From a bacterium (lineage in GTDB: Bacteria; Myxococcota_A; UBA9042): DNA of 54,943 nt. Under the pieces are notes generated by a model. It was not told the DNA's origin. It saw only the letters and a list, made by a program, of their open reading frames with translations, and searched no databases. The DNA is taken from assembly GCA_030425545.1 (NCBI GenBank), contig JAUIAC010000006.1, positions 1-54,943 on the forward strand, read 5' to 3'. Every line of letters starts with the position of its first letter. The first letter of the stretch is position 1. Positions 17,248 through 27,450 of this stretch are shown piece by piece. The position numbers were made by a program, and so were the translations under genes.

Positions 17248-17276
17248 GCGAAGCACGAACGAGGAAGGAAAGACCT

Positions 17277-17582
17277 ATGGCGACCCGCATCCGCATCCGA
17301 CTGAAAGCGTACGATCACAAGCTGCTCGACGCTTCTGTCTCCGAGATCATGACCACTGTCCGCAACACGGGCGCCCGCATCGCCGGGCCCATTCCGTTGC
17401 CGACCCGCACGAACCGCTACACGGTTCTTCGTGGTCCCCACATCGACAAGAAGAGCCGTGAGCAGTTCGAGATCCGGACCCACAAGCGGCTCATCGACAT
17501 CCTGGACCCGACCCAGCAGACGCTCGACGCGCTGATGCGTCTCGACCTGGCTGCCGGTGTCTCCGTCGAGATCAAGACCTAG
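17277..17582 (+). CDS. rpsJ: Ribosomal protein uS10
   Basis: A 101-residue small-subunit head protein, also NusB partner in antitermination. [14 protein letters not shown] and [19 protein letters not shown] are the family signature. GAGGAAGG lies 9 bases before ATG 17277. The next gene is rplD, not rplC, with only 61 bases between. Confidence 0.98.
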   Translation: MATRIRIRLKAYDHKLLDASVSEIMTTVRNTGARIAGPIPLPTRTNRYTVLRGPHIDKKSREQFEIRTHKRLIDILDPTQQTLDALMRLDLAAGVSVEIKT

Positions 17583-17643
17583 ACAGCTGACTTCAACGTC
17601 GCAGTCCAGTCTGCAACACCACGCACGAAGCGAAGAGGCAACC

Positions 17644-18264
17644 ATGGCCACCTTCAAGATGTACAACCAGAGCGCTCAGGAAGTCGGCGAGATCGAGCTG
17701 ACTGACGAGGTCTTTGGTGCCGAGATCAAGCCCCACCTCCACTGGGAGGTCGTGAAGATGCAGCGCGCGAACCGTCGCGCGGGCACCCACTCGACCAAGA
17801 CCCGTGCCGAGGTCAAGGGCTCGACCAAGAAGATCTACCGCCAGAAGGGGACGGGCAACGCCCGTCACGGTGCCAAGAAGGCGCCGATCTTCGTGGGCGG
17901 TGGTGTGGCGCACGGCCCGAAGCCGCGCGACTACAGCTACACCGTGCCGAAGAAGGTCCGCGCTGCGGCCCTTCGCTCGGCCATCAGCACCCGAGCTGCT
18001 GGCGGCGACGTCATCGTGCTCGACGGGCTGAACTACGACACGCCGAAGACGAAGGCCGCCGCGAAGCTGCTCTCGTCCCTCAACGCCAGCAACGCGCTCG
18101 TCGTGCTGCCGGCAGAGGACGGTGGGGTGCACAAGTCGTTCCGGAACCTTCCGGCGGCTAAGTACATCCGCGCTGAGGGCGTCAACGTCTACGACGTGCT
18201 CAAGTACGAGAAGTTGGTGCTGACGGCAGACGCCGCCCGCGCCCTCGAGCAGCGTCTGGGCTGA
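17644..18264 (+). CDS. rplD: Ribosomal protein uL4
   Basis: A 206-residue large-subunit protein lining the exit tunnel. The extended-loop motif GSTKKIYRQKGTGNARHG is present, followed by the globular C-terminal domain (DVIVLDGLNYDTPKTK). The ATG at 17644 has GAAGAGG upstream. It lies directly after rpsJ, where rplC normally intervenes. Confidence 0.97.
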   Translation: MATFKMYNQSAQEVGEIELTDEVFGAEIKPHLHWEVVKMQRANRRAGTHSTKTRAEVKGSTKKIYRQKGTGNARHGAKKAPIFVGGGVAHGPKPRDYSYTVPKKVRAAALRSAISTRAAGGDVIVLDGLNYDTPKTKAAAKLLSSLNASNALVVLPAEDGGVHKSFRNLPAAKYIRAEGVNVYDVLKYEKLVLTADAARALEQRLG

Positions 18265-18278
18265 GGGAGATTCGAACG

Positions 18279-18572
18279 ATGAAACTGCACCCGACGCAGA
18301 TCCTGATCCGTCCTCTGATCACTGAGAAGAACAACCTTCTCCGTGACGCGGACAATGAGTACATCTTCGAGGTTCACCTCGACGCCAACAAGAAGCAGGT
18401 TCGCGACGCTGTCGAGACCCTCTTCGCCGTCAAGGTGGCAGATGTGCGCACGCTGATTCAGCGCGGCAAGAACCGCCGCGTTGGTCAGTACCTGGGCAAG
18501 CGCCCGAACTACAAGAAGGCCATCGTCCGCCTCCACGGCGACGCTACGATCGACTTCTTCGAGGGCATCTAG
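18279..18572 (+). CDS. rplW: Ribosomal protein uL23
   Basis: A 97-residue protein at the tunnel exit, docking site for trigger factor and [14 protein letters not shown] at the start and [16 protein letters not shown] in the middle identify it. It is 14 bases from rplD and precedes rplB in the standard order. Confidence 0.97.
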   Translation: MKLHPTQILIRPLITEKNNLLRDADNEYIFEVHLDANKKQVRDAVETLFAVKVADVRTLIQRGKNRRVGQYLGKRPNYKKAIVRLHGDATIDFFEGI

Positions 18573-18648
18573 CCGCACCAGGCCGCGAGGCCTGACGATC
18601 TTTGCCCCGAGGCTCGCCTTGGGGACTCACACGCTGGGAGACGACATC

Positions 18649-19473
<825 letters not shown>

Positions 19474-19488
19474 TAAGGGAGCACAACG

Positions 19489-19767
19489 ATGCCTCGTTCC
19501 ATCAAGAAGGGCCCGTTCGTCGACGACCACCTCATGAAGAAGGTGGCCGAGGCCAACCGCAGCGGCAACAAGCGCCCCATCAAGACCTGGTCGCGGCGTT
19601 CGACCATCTTCCCCGAGTTCGTCGGGCTGAACTTCATGGTCCACAACGGCAAGAAGTTCGTCCCGGTGTACGCCACGGAGAACATGGTCGGCCACAAGCT
19701 CGGCGAGTTCGCCCCCACCCGCACCTTCTACGGCCACGCCGCCGACAAGAAGAGCAAGCGCCGGTAG
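19489..19767 (+). CDS. rpsS: Ribosomal protein uS19
   Basis: A 92-residue small-subunit head protein. [18 protein letters not shown] and [23 protein letters not shown] are diagnostic. It follows rplB by 15 bases. Confidence 0.98.
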   Translation: MPRSIKKGPFVDDHLMKKVAEANRSGNKRPIKTWSRRSTIFPEFVGLNFMVHNGKKFVPVYATENMVGHKLGEFAPTRTFYGHAADKKSKRR

Positions 19768-19826
19768 GCGACCGATGCCCAGGGCGGCACCCGCCGCTTG
19801 AAGCTCGGAACTGACGGAGAATCACA

Positions 19827-20162
19827 ATGACTACCACCAAGGCCCACCTCCGCAACCTGCGCATCGCGCCCCGTAAGGTGCGGATGGTCGTGGACCAGAT
19901 CCGCGGCAAGAACGCGGCCGAGGCCCTCGACGTGCTGCAGTTCACGCTGAAGAAGGGCGGCGAGCCCATGCGGAAGCTGCTCGACAGCGCCATCGCCAAC
20001 GCGGTGACCAACCACGCCATGGACGCCGACGCGCTTTACGTCGCCGAGGTCTTCGTGGACCAGGGCACGACCATCAAGCGCTGGCGCCCGCGCGCCATGG
20101 GCCGGGCGACCCGCATCAACAAGAAGACCAGCCACGTGACGCTGGTGCTGGGCGTCCGCTAG
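19827..20162 (+). CDS. rplV: Ribosomal protein uL22
   Basis: A 111-residue tunnel protein. [17 protein letters not shown] near the N-terminus and [18 protein letters not shown] in the beta-hairpin identify it. It stands in its usual place before rpsC. Confidence 0.97.
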   Translation: MTTTKAHLRNLRIAPRKVRMVVDQIRGKNAAEALDVLQFTLKKGGEPMRKLLDSAIANAVTNHAMDADALYVAEVFVDQGTTIKRWRPRAMGRATRINKKTSHVTLVLGVR

Positions 20163-20193
20163 GCCTCGGCCAGCGACCTCAACGGAGAGCATT

Positions 20194-20844
20194 ATGGGAC
20201 AGAAGACCCATCCGAACGGCCTACGCCTCGGCGTCATCCGCTCCTGGAACAGCAAGTGGTTCGAGGAGAAGAAGTACGCCCAGTGGCTGCACGAAGACCT
20301 CAAGATCCGCAAGCTCGTCAAGACCGAGATGAAGCACGCCGGCATCTCGAAGGTCGAGATCGAGCGCCGCGCCCGCCAGGTGCGCATCGGTGTCCACACC
20401 GCGCGTCCCGGCATCCTGATCGGACCGAAGGGCAAAGAGGCCGAGCGCCTCAAGGCCGTCATCGGCAAGATCACCTCGGGCGAGGTCTACCTCAGCATCC
20501 ACGAGGTGCGTCGTTCGGAGACGGACGCGCAGCTGGTCGCTGAGAACATCGCCACGCAGCTCGAGCGTCGCGTCGCTTTCCGCCGCGCCATGCGCAAGTC
20601 CATGCAGGCCGCACAGAAGTACGGCGTCAAGGGCATCCGCGTGTCGTGCAAGGGTCGCCTCGGCGGCGCTGAGATGGGCCGCTACGAGTGGTACCGCGAG
20701 GGTCGGGTGCCGCTGCACACGCTCCGCGCGGACATTCAGTACGGCGAGGCGCTCGCCAAGACCACGTACGGGATCATCGGCATCAAGACGTGGATCTACC
20801 ACGGCGATGTCATCCCCGAGCGGACCAACGCCGCCCGCGCTTAA
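20194..20844 (+). CDS. rpsC: Ribosomal protein uS3
   Basis: A 216-residue protein at the mRNA entry channel with an N-terminal KH domain ([16 protein letters not shown]) and the conserved [20 protein letters not shown] segment. ATG 20194 has GGAGAG upstream. Confidence 0.98.
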   Translation: MGQKTHPNGLRLGVIRSWNSKWFEEKKYAQWLHEDLKIRKLVKTEMKHAGISKVEIERRARQVRIGVHTARPGILIGPKGKEAERLKAVIGKITSGEVYLSIHEVRRSETDAQLVAENIATQLERRVAFRRAMRKSMQAAQKYGVKGIRVSCKGRLGGAEMGRYEWYREGRVPLHTLRADIQYGEALAKTTYGIIGIKTWIYHGDVIPERTNAARA

Positions 20845-20900
20845 GCGCAGGCTGCTCCACCTGCCCCTCCTGGGGCGCATGAACTCCTAAGGAGACCGAG

Positions 20901-21317
20901 ATGTTGGCTCCCAAGCGAATCCGCTGGCGCAAAGTCCAGAAGGGTCGGAACCGCGGCACCGCGTGCCGTGGCACCGAGGTGTCCTTCGGCGACTTCGGCC
21001 TGCAGGCCGTCGAGCGCGGCTGGCTGACCAGCCGCCAGATTGAGGCGGCTCGTATCGCAATGACCCGCAAGATGCGCCGTGGCGCGAAGATCTGGATTCG
21101 GATCTTCCCCCACAAGCCCATCTCCAAGAAGCCTGCCGAGACCCGCATGGGTAAGGGTAAGGGCGGTCCGGACCACTGGGTGGCCGTCGTCAAGCCCGGG
21201 CACATGCTCTACGAGATCCAGTCGGACGACCAAGCGCTCGTCCGCGAGGCCTTCGCCCTGGCTGCGTACAAGCTTCCGCTGCGCACGCAGGTCGTCCGTC
21301 GAGGAGAACTCCGATGA
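20901..21317 (+). CDS. rplP: Ribosomal protein uL16
   Basis: A 138-residue protein near the A-site tRNA elbow. [16 protein letters not shown] and [19 protein letters not shown] are diagnostic. Its last four bases overlap the ATG of rpmC. Confidence 0.98.
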   Translation: MLAPKRIRWRKVQKGRNRGTACRGTEVSFGDFGLQAVERGWLTSRQIEAARIAMTRKMRRGAKIWIRIFPHKPISKKPAETRMGKGKGGPDHWVAVVKPGHMLYEIQSDDQALVREAFALAAYKLPLRTQVVRRGELR

Positions 21318-21532
21318 AGAAGAGCGTCATCAACGAGATGACCGGGCCGGAGCTGCGCCGGAGCGAGAACGAGCTCCGCGAAGAGCTGTTCCGCCTGCGT
21401 TTCCAGCACCACACCGGTCAGCTGGCCAGCCCCACGAAGCTGCGCACCACGCGCCGCGACCTGGCTCGCGTGCTGACCCGTATCCGCGCGTTCGAGTTGG
21501 GCGACATCCAGCCCACCGCGAAGGAGTCCTGA
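21314..21532 (+). CDS. rpmC: Ribosomal protein uL29
   Basis: A 72-residue two-helix protein next to the tunnel exit. [24 protein letters not shown] matches the family over its first helix. It overlaps rplP by 4 bases and is one base from rpsQ, so the three are translationally coupled. Confidence 0.96.
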   Translation: MKKSVINEMTGPELRRSENELREELFRLRFQHHTGQLASPTKLRTTRRDLARVLTRIRAFELGDIQPTAKES

Positions 21533-21533
21533 G

Positions 21534-21881
21534 ATGTCCGAGAGCATCGAAAACGTCGAGGCGATCCCCGCCGCTCCCGAGGCCCCCGCGGCCGAGACCG
21601 CAGTCGCCGAGGCGGCCGCTCCGAGCCATGACGGTCGTCACCGTCGCCAGCTCACGGGCGTCGTGGTCTCCTCCAAGGGCGACAAGACCGCGGTGGTCAA
21701 CGTGACCCGGACCTTCCTCCACCCGCAGGTGCGCAAGTACGTGCGTCGGTCGAAGAAGTACATGGCGCACGACGAGCACAACACCTGCGGGGAAGGTGAT
21801 CACGTGATCATCGAAGAGTGCCGCCCCATGTCGAAGCGCAAGCGCTGGCGCCTGCGCTCCGTGGTGCGCAAACACATCTGA
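21534..21881 (+). CDS. rpsQ: Ribosomal protein uS17 with acidic/Ala-rich N-terminal extension
   Basis: The uS17 core ([14 protein letters not shown] through MSKRKRWRL) occupies residues 40-115. An extra N-terminal 35 residues rich in Glu, Ala and Pro precede it; usual length is about 85, here 115. The extended start follows rpmC by one base, which supports it over an internal start. The extension is probably disordered. Confidence 0.94.
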   Translation: MSESIENVEAIPAAPEAPAAETAVAEAAAPSHDGRHRRQLTGVVVSSKGDKTAVVNVTRTFLHPQVRKYVRRSKKYMAHDEHNTCGEGDHVIIEECRPMSKRKRWRLRSVVRKHI

Positions 21882-21943
21882 ACCGGTCCGCTGCGCAGCA
21901 GCTCCGGTAGCACCTCCGAAGAGGGGTGCGTTGCGAGGGTGAC

Positions 21944-22312
21944 ATGATCCAGAGCGAGTCCTTCCTCCAGGCCGCCGACAACTCGGGCGCAAAGCGTCTC
22001 CGCTGCATCAAGGTGCTCGGTGGCTCGAAGCGCAAGTATGCCTCGGTGGGTGACGTGGTCGTCTGCGCAGTGCGTGAGGCGCTGCCCCGCTCCAAGGTCA
22101 AGGTTGGTGACGTCGTTCGCGCCGTCATCGTGCGCACCGCCAAGGAAGTTGGCCGTGCGGACGGGACCTACATCAAGTTCGACGGCAACGCCGCCGTGCT
22201 CATCAACAAGCAGGGCGAGCCGATCGGCACGCGTATCTTCGGGCCTGTCGCGCGTGAGCTTCGCGCGAAGCGCTACATGAAGATCGTGTCTCTGGCCCCC
22301 GAGGTGCTCTGA
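21944..22312 (+). CDS. rplN: Ribosomal protein uL14
   Basis: A 122-residue protein at the inter-subunit face. [19 protein letters not shown] is the universal N-terminus, so the start is ATG 21944 rather than the in-frame TTG at 21926. [13 protein letters not shown] near the C-terminus agrees. Confidence 0.98.
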   Translation: MIQSESFLQAADNSGAKRLRCIKVLGGSKRKYASVGDVVVCAVREALPRSKVKVGDVVRAVIVRTAKEVGRADGTYIKFDGNAAVLINKQGEPIGTRIFGPVARELRAKRYMKIVSLAPEVL

Positions 22313-22339
22313 GTCTTCGGACTCGGCGCGAGGTTCATC

Positions 22340-22672
22340 ATGAGGAAGATTCGCAAGGGCGACCTGGTCGCCGTGCTCGCAGGAAAGGACAAGGGGAAGA
22401 CCGGCAAGGTCACCCGCGTCGTCAAGGACGGTGAGCGTGTTGTCGTCGAGGGCGTCAACATCCACAAGCACCACGTCAAGCCCAACCAGCAGGGTCGCGA
22501 GAGCGGCATCGTGCGGAAAGAGGCTTCGCTCCACGTGAGCAACGTGGCGCTCGTGAGCCCCACCACCGGCGCGCCGGTCCGTGTGGGCTTCGACACCGTC
22601 ATCGGCGCCAACGGCGAGCGCACCAAGGTGCGCGTCGCTCGGCAGACCGGCGAGCAGCTCGACGCGGTCTAG
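22340..22672 (+). CDS. rplX: Ribosomal protein uL24
   Basis: A 110-residue assembly initiator of the large subunit. The KOW motif [18 protein letters not shown] lies near the N-terminus and [13 protein letters not shown] follows. It stands between rplN and rplE as usual. Confidence 0.97.
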   Translation: MRKIRKGDLVAVLAGKDKGKTGKVTRVVKDGERVVVEGVNIHKHHVKPNQQGRESGIVRKEASLHVSNVALVSPTTGAPVRVGFDTVIGANGERTKVRVARQTGEQLDAV

Positions 22673-22763
22673 ACGACCTGCGTCACAACCCAACGCACGG
22701 GCCTGAAGCGGGGCGGGGCAAAGCCAGCCGACGCCGCGATCAGGCCATATCAGAGGCAGAACT

Positions 22764-23306
22764 ATGAGTCCCAGGCTGAAGACAAAGTACAAGGACGAGG
22801 TGGTCAGCACGCTGACCTCCGAGTTCAACTACGCCAACGTCATGCAGGTCCCGAAGGTCGAGAAGATCATCTTGAACTTCGGCCTTGGCGAGGCCGTGCA
22901 GAACCCCAAGGTCATCGAGCGCTGCGTCGAGCAGATGACGAAGATCGCGGGGCAGAAGCCGGTCATCACCCGGGCGAGCAAGTCCATCTCGAACTTCAAG
23001 CTTCGTGAGGGCATGCCCATCGGTGTGAAGGTGACCCTTCGCCGGACCCATATGTGGGAGTTCATGGATCGTCTGTTCAGCGTGGCCTTGCCGCGCGTCC
23101 GCGATTTCCGCGGTGTGAGCCCCAAGGCCTTCGACGGCCGCGGGAACTACACCCTGGGGATCAAGGAGCAGATCATCTTTCCCGAGATCGACTACGACAA
23201 GGTCGACAAGGTGCGCGGGCTCAACATCACAGTGGTGACGAGCGCCAACACGGACGAGGAGGGTCGCGCTTTGCTGAAGGCCCTCGGTATGCCGTTCCGC
23301 AAGTAG
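22764..23306 (+). CDS. rplE: Ribosomal protein uL5
   Basis: A 180-residue 5S-rRNA-binding protein. [21 protein letters not shown] and [20 protein letters not shown] are diagnostic. After it only 69 bases separate it from rpsH, leaving no room for rpsN. Confidence 0.98.
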   Translation: MSPRLKTKYKDEVVSTLTSEFNYANVMQVPKVEKIILNFGLGEAVQNPKVIERCVEQMTKIAGQKPVITRASKSISNFKLREGMPIGVKVTLRRTHMWEFMDRLFSVALPRVRDFRGVSPKAFDGRGNYTLGIKEQIIFPEIDYDKVDKVRGLNITVVTSANTDEEGRALLKALGMPFRK

Positions 23307-23375
23307 AAGGCCCCGAGTCGGCTGCGACGCAGGAGCGCTGCACGCCGCCGAGACCTGGGCTGAGGAGAGACGAAG

Positions 23376-23777
23376 ATGGCAACGACCAACGATCCCATCT
23401 CGGACTACCTGACTCGTATTCGCAACGCCATCCAGGCGCGCCACACGTCCCTGCGTGTGCCCCGCTCCAAGATGCTGCTGCGGATCAGCGAGATCCTGAA
23501 GTCCGAGGGTTACGTCAACGACTTTGAGAACCTGGAAGACGGTCACCAGGGCACCATCGTGGTGCACCTGCGGTACCTGAGCGACCGCAGCAACGCCATC
23601 CAGGCGCTGCGTCGCGTGTCCAAGCCGAGCCGCCGTCAGTACGTCGGCGCCGGTGAGATTCCGCGGATCAAGAACGGTCTCGGCATCGCAATCCTGTCGA
23701 CGTCGCGTGGCGTCTTGACCGGTGCGGACGCTCGGAAGGCCAACGTGGGCGGCGAGCTGCTCTGCACGGTGTGGTGA
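23376..23777 (+). CDS. rpsH: Ribosomal protein uS8
   Basis: A 133-residue central-domain assembly protein and, in E. coli, the spc operon repressor. DPISDYLTRIRNAIQARH and the C-terminal GLGIAILSTSRGVLTGADAR identify it. It directly follows rplE because rpsN is absent. Confidence 0.98.
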   Translation: MATTNDPISDYLTRIRNAIQARHTSLRVPRSKMLLRISEILKSEGYVNDFENLEDGHQGTIVVHLRYLSDRSNAIQALRRVSKPSRRQYVGAGEIPRIKNGLGIAILSTSRGVLTGADARKANVGGELLCTVW

Positions 23778-23785
23778 GGTTGATC

Positions 23786-24346
23786 ATGGCTGAGAACAAG
23801 ATTGTATTGAGCCGGATCGGCAAGGCGCCGGTCGCCGTCCCGAAGGGTGTCTCCATCGACATCCAGGGCTACGACGTCACCGTGAAGGGGCCCAAGGGGA
23901 CCCTGAGCCGGACGTTCAAGGACGTGAGCTTTGAGCAGGCCGACGGCCAGGTCGTCGTGCACCCCGAGGTGCACACGCTCGCCGGCAAGGCGATGCACGG
24001 TCTGGGCCGCTCGCTCCTGAGCAACATGGTCCAGGGCTGCGCCGAGGGCTACAAGAAGGAGCTCGACGTCCAGGGCGTTGGTTTCCGCATCGACCTCGCG
24101 GGTCAGGACCTCACCTTCCTGGTGGGCTTCTCGCACCCCGTGAAGTACGCGCTCCCCAAGGGCGTGTCCGGCAAGGTCGAGGGGCAGACGCACCTGGTGC
24201 TCGAGTCCTGCGACAAGGAGCTCATCGGCCAGACGGCCGCGAGCATCCGCGCCATTCGCCCGCCGGAGCCCTACAAGGGCAAGGGCATCCGCTACTCCGA
24301 CGAGGTCGTGCGCCGCAAGGCCGGCAAGTCGGGCGGCAAGAAGTAA
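23786..24346 (+). CDS. rplF: Ribosomal protein uL6
   Basis: A 186-residue protein at the factor-binding site. SRIGKAPVAVPKGV and the conserved C-terminal PPEPYKGKGIRYSDE are present. The start is ATG 23786, 8 bases after rpsH. Confidence 0.98.
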   Translation: MAENKIVLSRIGKAPVAVPKGVSIDIQGYDVTVKGPKGTLSRTFKDVSFEQADGQVVVHPEVHTLAGKAMHGLGRSLLSNMVQGCAEGYKKELDVQGVGFRIDLAGQDLTFLVGFSHPVKYALPKGVSGKVEGQTHLVLESCDKELIGQTAASIRAIRPPEPYKGKGIRYSDEVVRRKAGKSGGKK

Positions 24347-24388
24347 TCGCGGCGGCTGACACAGCCGCCACACCAGGAGGGAGCCATC

Positions 24389-24817
24389 ATGCTCGCACCT
24401 CGATTCAACAACCGCCGGCAGCACCGCAAGTACCGCCTCCGGTTCAAGATCCGCGGCACCACCGAGCGTCCGCGGCTGAGCATCTTTCGCTCAGCGAAGC
24501 ACATCTACGCCCAGGTCATCGACGACGAGAGCGGGCGTACGCTCGCCGCCGCGTCGACGCTGGAGGACTCGTTCAACGGGTTCGACGGCGACAAGACCGC
24601 GGCCGCTGCCAAGGTCGGCGAGCTCGTCGCGGACCGCGCGGTCGCAGCTGGTGTGACCCGTCTGGTCTTCGATCGGAACGGGTTCAAGTACACCGGGCGT
24701 GTCGCCGCGGTGTCGAAGGCGGCCCACGACAAGGGTCTGCTGTCCAAGGAAGGATTCGCGCCGAAGGCTGCGGACGACGCCGCTGACGCGGCGGCCGCCA
24801 CCGGCGACCAGGAGTAG
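24389..24817 (+). CDS. rplR: Ribosomal protein uL18 with short Ala/Asp-rich tail
   Basis: A 142-residue 5S-rRNA-binding protein. [18 protein letters not shown] and [16 protein letters not shown] identify the core, which ends near residue 122. The last 20 residues are Ala- and Asp-rich and not part of the usual protein. AGGAGGG precedes ATG 24389. Confidence 0.96.
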   Translation: MLAPRFNNRRQHRKYRLRFKIRGTTERPRLSIFRSAKHIYAQVIDDESGRTLAAASTLEDSFNGFDGDKTAAAAKVGELVADRAVAAGVTRLVFDRNGFKYTGRVAAVSKAAHDKGLLSKEGFAPKAADDAADAAAATGDQE

Positions 24818-24820
24818 ACG

Positions 24821-25363
24821 ATGAGCAACAACCGTGGAGGTGGCCGTGGCGGCCATCGCGGCCGTCGCGACCGCAACGAGCCCGACGACGGGTTCAACAG
24901 CGCAACGATCGGCATCAACCGCACCGCCAAGGTGGTGAAGGGTGGTCGGCGTTTCTCGTTCTCGGCGCTCGTCGTTGTCGGTGACGGCAAGGGCAACGTC
25001 GGTGTCGGCATGGGCAAGGCCAACGAGGTGCCCGAGGCGATCCGCAAGGGTACGCAGAAGGCCCGCAAGGCCGTGTTCGCCGTGCCGCTGGTCAAGGGCA
25101 CCATCCCGCACGACGTCGTCGGTCACCACGGTGCCGGGCGCGTGCTGCTCCTCCCCGCCAGCCAGGGTACCGGTATCATCGCCGGCGGCCCCGTGCGTGC
25201 GGTGCTCGAGCAGGCCGGCATCCGCAACATCGTGACCAAGTGCCTGGGCAGCAACAACCCGCACAACGTCGTTCGGGCCACCGTTGACGCGCTCAAGCAG
25301 CTCCGCACGATCGAGCAGGTGAGCATCGCTCGCGGCAAGTCTGTCGAAGAGATCCGCGGCTGA
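24821..25363 (+). CDS. rpsE: Ribosomal protein uS5
   Basis: A 180-residue decoding-fidelity protein. Residues 1-24 form a Gly/Arg-rich basic extension. The core motifs [20 protein letters not shown] and [19 protein letters not shown] are intact. It starts 4 bases after rplR. rpmD, the usual next gene, is not recognisable downstream. Confidence 0.97.
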   Translation: MSNNRGGGRGGHRGRRDRNEPDDGFNSATIGINRTAKVVKGGRRFSFSALVVVGDGKGNVGVGMGKANEVPEAIRKGTQKARKAVFAVPLVKGTIPHDVVGHHGAGRVLLLPASQGTGIIAGGPVRAVLEQAGIRNIVTKCLGSNNPHNVVRATVDALKQLRTIEQVSIARGKSVEEIRG

Positions 25364-25376
25364 AGCCGAGATTTGT

Positions 25377-25400
25377 GGGGGATTCGTCTCGACGTCCCCC
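25377..25400 (+). terminator. Weak terminator or attenuator hairpin after rpsE
   Basis: GGGGGA (25377-25382) and TCCCCC (25395-25400) form a 6-bp stem with a 12-base loop, followed by GCTCTCTTGC, a pyrimidine-rich but not T-only tail. It would separate the rpsE end from a promoter just downstream. Confidence 0.4.
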
Positions 25401-25419
25401 GCTCTCTTGCATTTCCCTC

Positions 25420-25448
25420 TTGCATCCCCGGGTGAGCGCGCGTATATT
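25420..25448 (+). promoter_or_regulatory. Internal promoter before rplO-secY-adk
   Basis: TTGCAT (25420-25425) and TATATT (25443-25448, 5 of 6) with a 17-base spacer, in the largest gap of the ribosomal cluster. The -10 box is flanked by a perfect 7-bp palindrome, GCGCGCG (25436-25442) and CGCGCGC (25449-25455), which could be an operator or simply a melting-limiting structure. A ribosome-binding sequence, GGAGG, follows at 25464. Confidence 0.5.
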
Positions 25449-25472
25449 CGCGCGCCCTAGCCCGGAGGGACG

Positions 25473-25643
25473 GTGAGGATCGCCCGAAGGCGAACCCTCA
25501 AGTGCCCGAAACATCCGGCGAAACCGAGGAAGATGAGGCCTGGCCTCCACCCCTCAGGGACGCAGCGGACGCACACCGCGCCCGCTCCGGCACCACGCCG
25601 CTGCACATTTCGTGCAGCCCGCCGGAACCGTCTGGAGACGACG
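25473..25643 (+). other. In-frame open extension upstream of rplO; possible leader peptide
   Basis: From GTG 25473, which has GGAGG 4 bases upstream, the frame stays open through 57 codons into rplO. The encoded stretch is Arg/Pro-rich, uses codons rare in the neighbouring genes (AGG, AAA, CGA) and does not resemble the start of uL15. It does not convincingly match uL30 either, although uL30 would belong here. I treat it as 5' leader sequence, possibly translated. Confidence 0.35.
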
Positions 25644-26093
25644 ATGAACGAGCTCAGCAACCTGCGCCCGCCAGCGGGCGCGACGAAGAAGCGGAAGCGC
25701 CTCGGTCGCGGCATCGGTTCGCGCCTCGGCAAGACCGCAGGTCGTGGCCACAAGGGCATGGGCCAGCGCAAGAGCGGCAACGTGGGCGCCTGGTTCGAGG
25801 GCGGTCAGATGCCGCTGCAGCGTCGCCTCCCGAAGGTCGGTTTCACCAACATCTTCCGCAAGCAGTGGGGGACGGTGAACATCGGCGACCTCGACCGCTT
25901 CGACGCGGGCACCAAGGTCGACGAGGCGCTCCTGCGCCAGCACGGCCTGATCAAGGGCAAGAAGCACGGCCTGAAGATCCTGGGTGACGGCGAGCTCCCC
26001 GTGGCGCTCCACATCGTCGCCGACAAGTTTACGGCCGCAGCCAAGACCAAGATCGAGGCTGCCGGCGGGACCGCGGAGGTCGTCGGTGGCTAG
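25644..26093 (+). CDS. rplO: Ribosomal protein uL15
   Basis: A 149-residue large-subunit assembly protein. [17 protein letters not shown] and the glycine-rich [21 protein letters not shown] are diagnostic. The start at ATG 25644 gives the normal length and has GGAGAC upstream. Its stop overlaps the GTG start of secY by 8 bases. Confidence 0.96.
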   Translation: MNELSNLRPPAGATKKRKRLGRGIGSRLGKTAGRGHKGMGQRKSGNVGAWFEGGQMPLQRRLPKVGFTNIFRKQWGTVNIGDLDRFDAGTKVDEALLRQHGLIKGKKHGLKILGDGELPVALHIVADKFTAAAKTKIEAAGGTAEVVGG

Positions 26094-27420
26094 CACCATC
26101 GGAAATATCGGCAAGGTGCCGGAGCTGAAGAACCGCGTGCTCTTCACTCTGGCGATGCTTGCTGTCTATCGCATCGGCGTGTTCGTCGCGGTGCCCGGTG
26201 TCGACCGTCAGGTCGTCAGCGAGTACCTGTCGAACTCGGGCGGCGGCCTGCTGGGCATGTTCAACATGTTCACGGGTGGCGCGCTGGAGCAGGTGTCGAT
26301 CTTCGCGTTGGGCATCATGCCCTACATCTCCGCGAGCATCATCCTCCAGCTCCTCACGGTGGTCATCCCTGCCGTGGAGCGGCTGAACAAAGAGGGTGAG
26401 TCGGGGCGACGCAAGATCAACCAGTACACCCGCTACGGCACCGTCTTGCTCTCCCTCATCCAAGGCTCCTTCATGGCGAGCTGGCTCTCGGGCCTGAACA
26501 GCCAGGCCCTGGGCGCTGGCGGCTCCGCTGCCATGACGAGCGGCTTCGGCTTCTTCTTCCTGTGCGTGCTCTCTCTCACCACCGGCACCGTGTTCATCAT
26601 GTGGCTGGGCGAGCAGATCACCGCGCGCGGCATTGGCAACGGCATCTCGCTGATCATCTACGCAGGTATCGTCGCGGGCTTGCCCACGGCGCTCCAGCAG
26701 ACCTTCGCGCTCGTCAAGAGCGGGCAGATCTCGATCCCCGTGCTCGGCTTCATCTTGGTGACCGTGGTCGCGGTCATCGCGGTCATCGTCTTCTTCGAGC
26801 GTGCGCAGCGTCGGATCCCGGTCCAGTACGCGAAGCGGGTCGTCGGCAACCAGGTGATGCAGGCGCAGCAGTCGTTCTTGCCCCTCAAGGTGAACACGGC
26901 CGGCGTCATCCCGCCCATCTTCGCGTCGTCGATTCTGATGTTCCCCGCGACGCTGGCGAACTTCGCGCCCGAGAGCCAGGTGCTCGCGAGCATGTTGAAC
27001 GCGCTGGTGCCGGGGCGGACGCTCTACAACGTCGTCTACGTCGCCCTGATCATCTTCTTCTGCTACTTCTACACCGCGGTGACCTTCAACCCGGTCGACG
27101 TGGCGGACAACCTGAAGAAGGGCGGTGGCTTCGTGCCGGGCGTCCGCGCTGGCAAGAAGACCGCTGAGTACATCGACCGCGTGCTCTCCCGCCTGACCTT
27201 CGGTGGCAGCATCTACGTCGCCGCTGTGTGCGTGCTGCCGGGCTTCCTGCAGCTCGAGTTCAACGTCCCCTTCTACTTCGGTGGCACGTCGCTGCTCATC
27301 GTCGTCGGCGTGGCCATGGACACCGCACAGCAGATTGAGAGCCACCTCATCACCCGCAACTACGACGGCTTCGCCGGTCCCCGTGGCCCGCGCATGCGCG
27401 GTCGTCGCGCGGCTGCCTAG
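26086..27420 (+). CDS. secY: Protein translocase subunit SecY
   Basis: The central pore of the Sec translocon, 444 residues with ten membrane segments. [27 protein letters not shown] and the conserved cytoplasmic loops [14 protein letters not shown] and [20 protein letters not shown] are present. The start is GTG 26086 with GGAGG 6 bases upstream, inside the end of rplO; this implies translational coupling. Confidence 0.97.
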   Translation: MASTIGNIGKVPELKNRVLFTLAMLAVYRIGVFVAVPGVDRQVVSEYLSNSGGGLLGMFNMFTGGALEQVSIFALGIMPYISASIILQLLTVVIPAVERLNKEGESGRRKINQYTRYGTVLLSLIQGSFMASWLSGLNSQALGAGGSAAMTSGFGFFFLCVLSLTTGTVFIMWLGEQITARGIGNGISLIIYAGIVAGLPTALQQTFALVKSGQISIPVLGFILVTVVAVIAVIVFFERAQRRIPVQYAKRVVGNQVMQAQQSFLPLKVNTAGVIPPIFASSILMFPATLANFAPESQVLASMLNALVPGRTLYNVVYVALIIFFCYFYTAVTFNPVDVADNLKKGGGFVPGVRAGKKTAEYIDRVLSRLTFGGSIYVAAVCVLPGFLQLEFNVPFYFGGTSLLIVVGVAMDTAQQIESHLITRNYDGFAGPRGPRMRGRRAAA

Positions 27421-27450
27421 CGCAACCTTTACCTCCTCAAGGACTCGACT

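Noticed and set aside
15064..17256. 730-codon minus-strand frame opposite fusA
   Set aside because: Antisense shadow of a highly conserved gene; translation is low complexity.
25473..26093. uL15 with a 57-residue N-terminal extension
   Set aside because: The extension uses rare codons, does not look like uL15, and the internal ATG gives normal length; kept only as possible leader.
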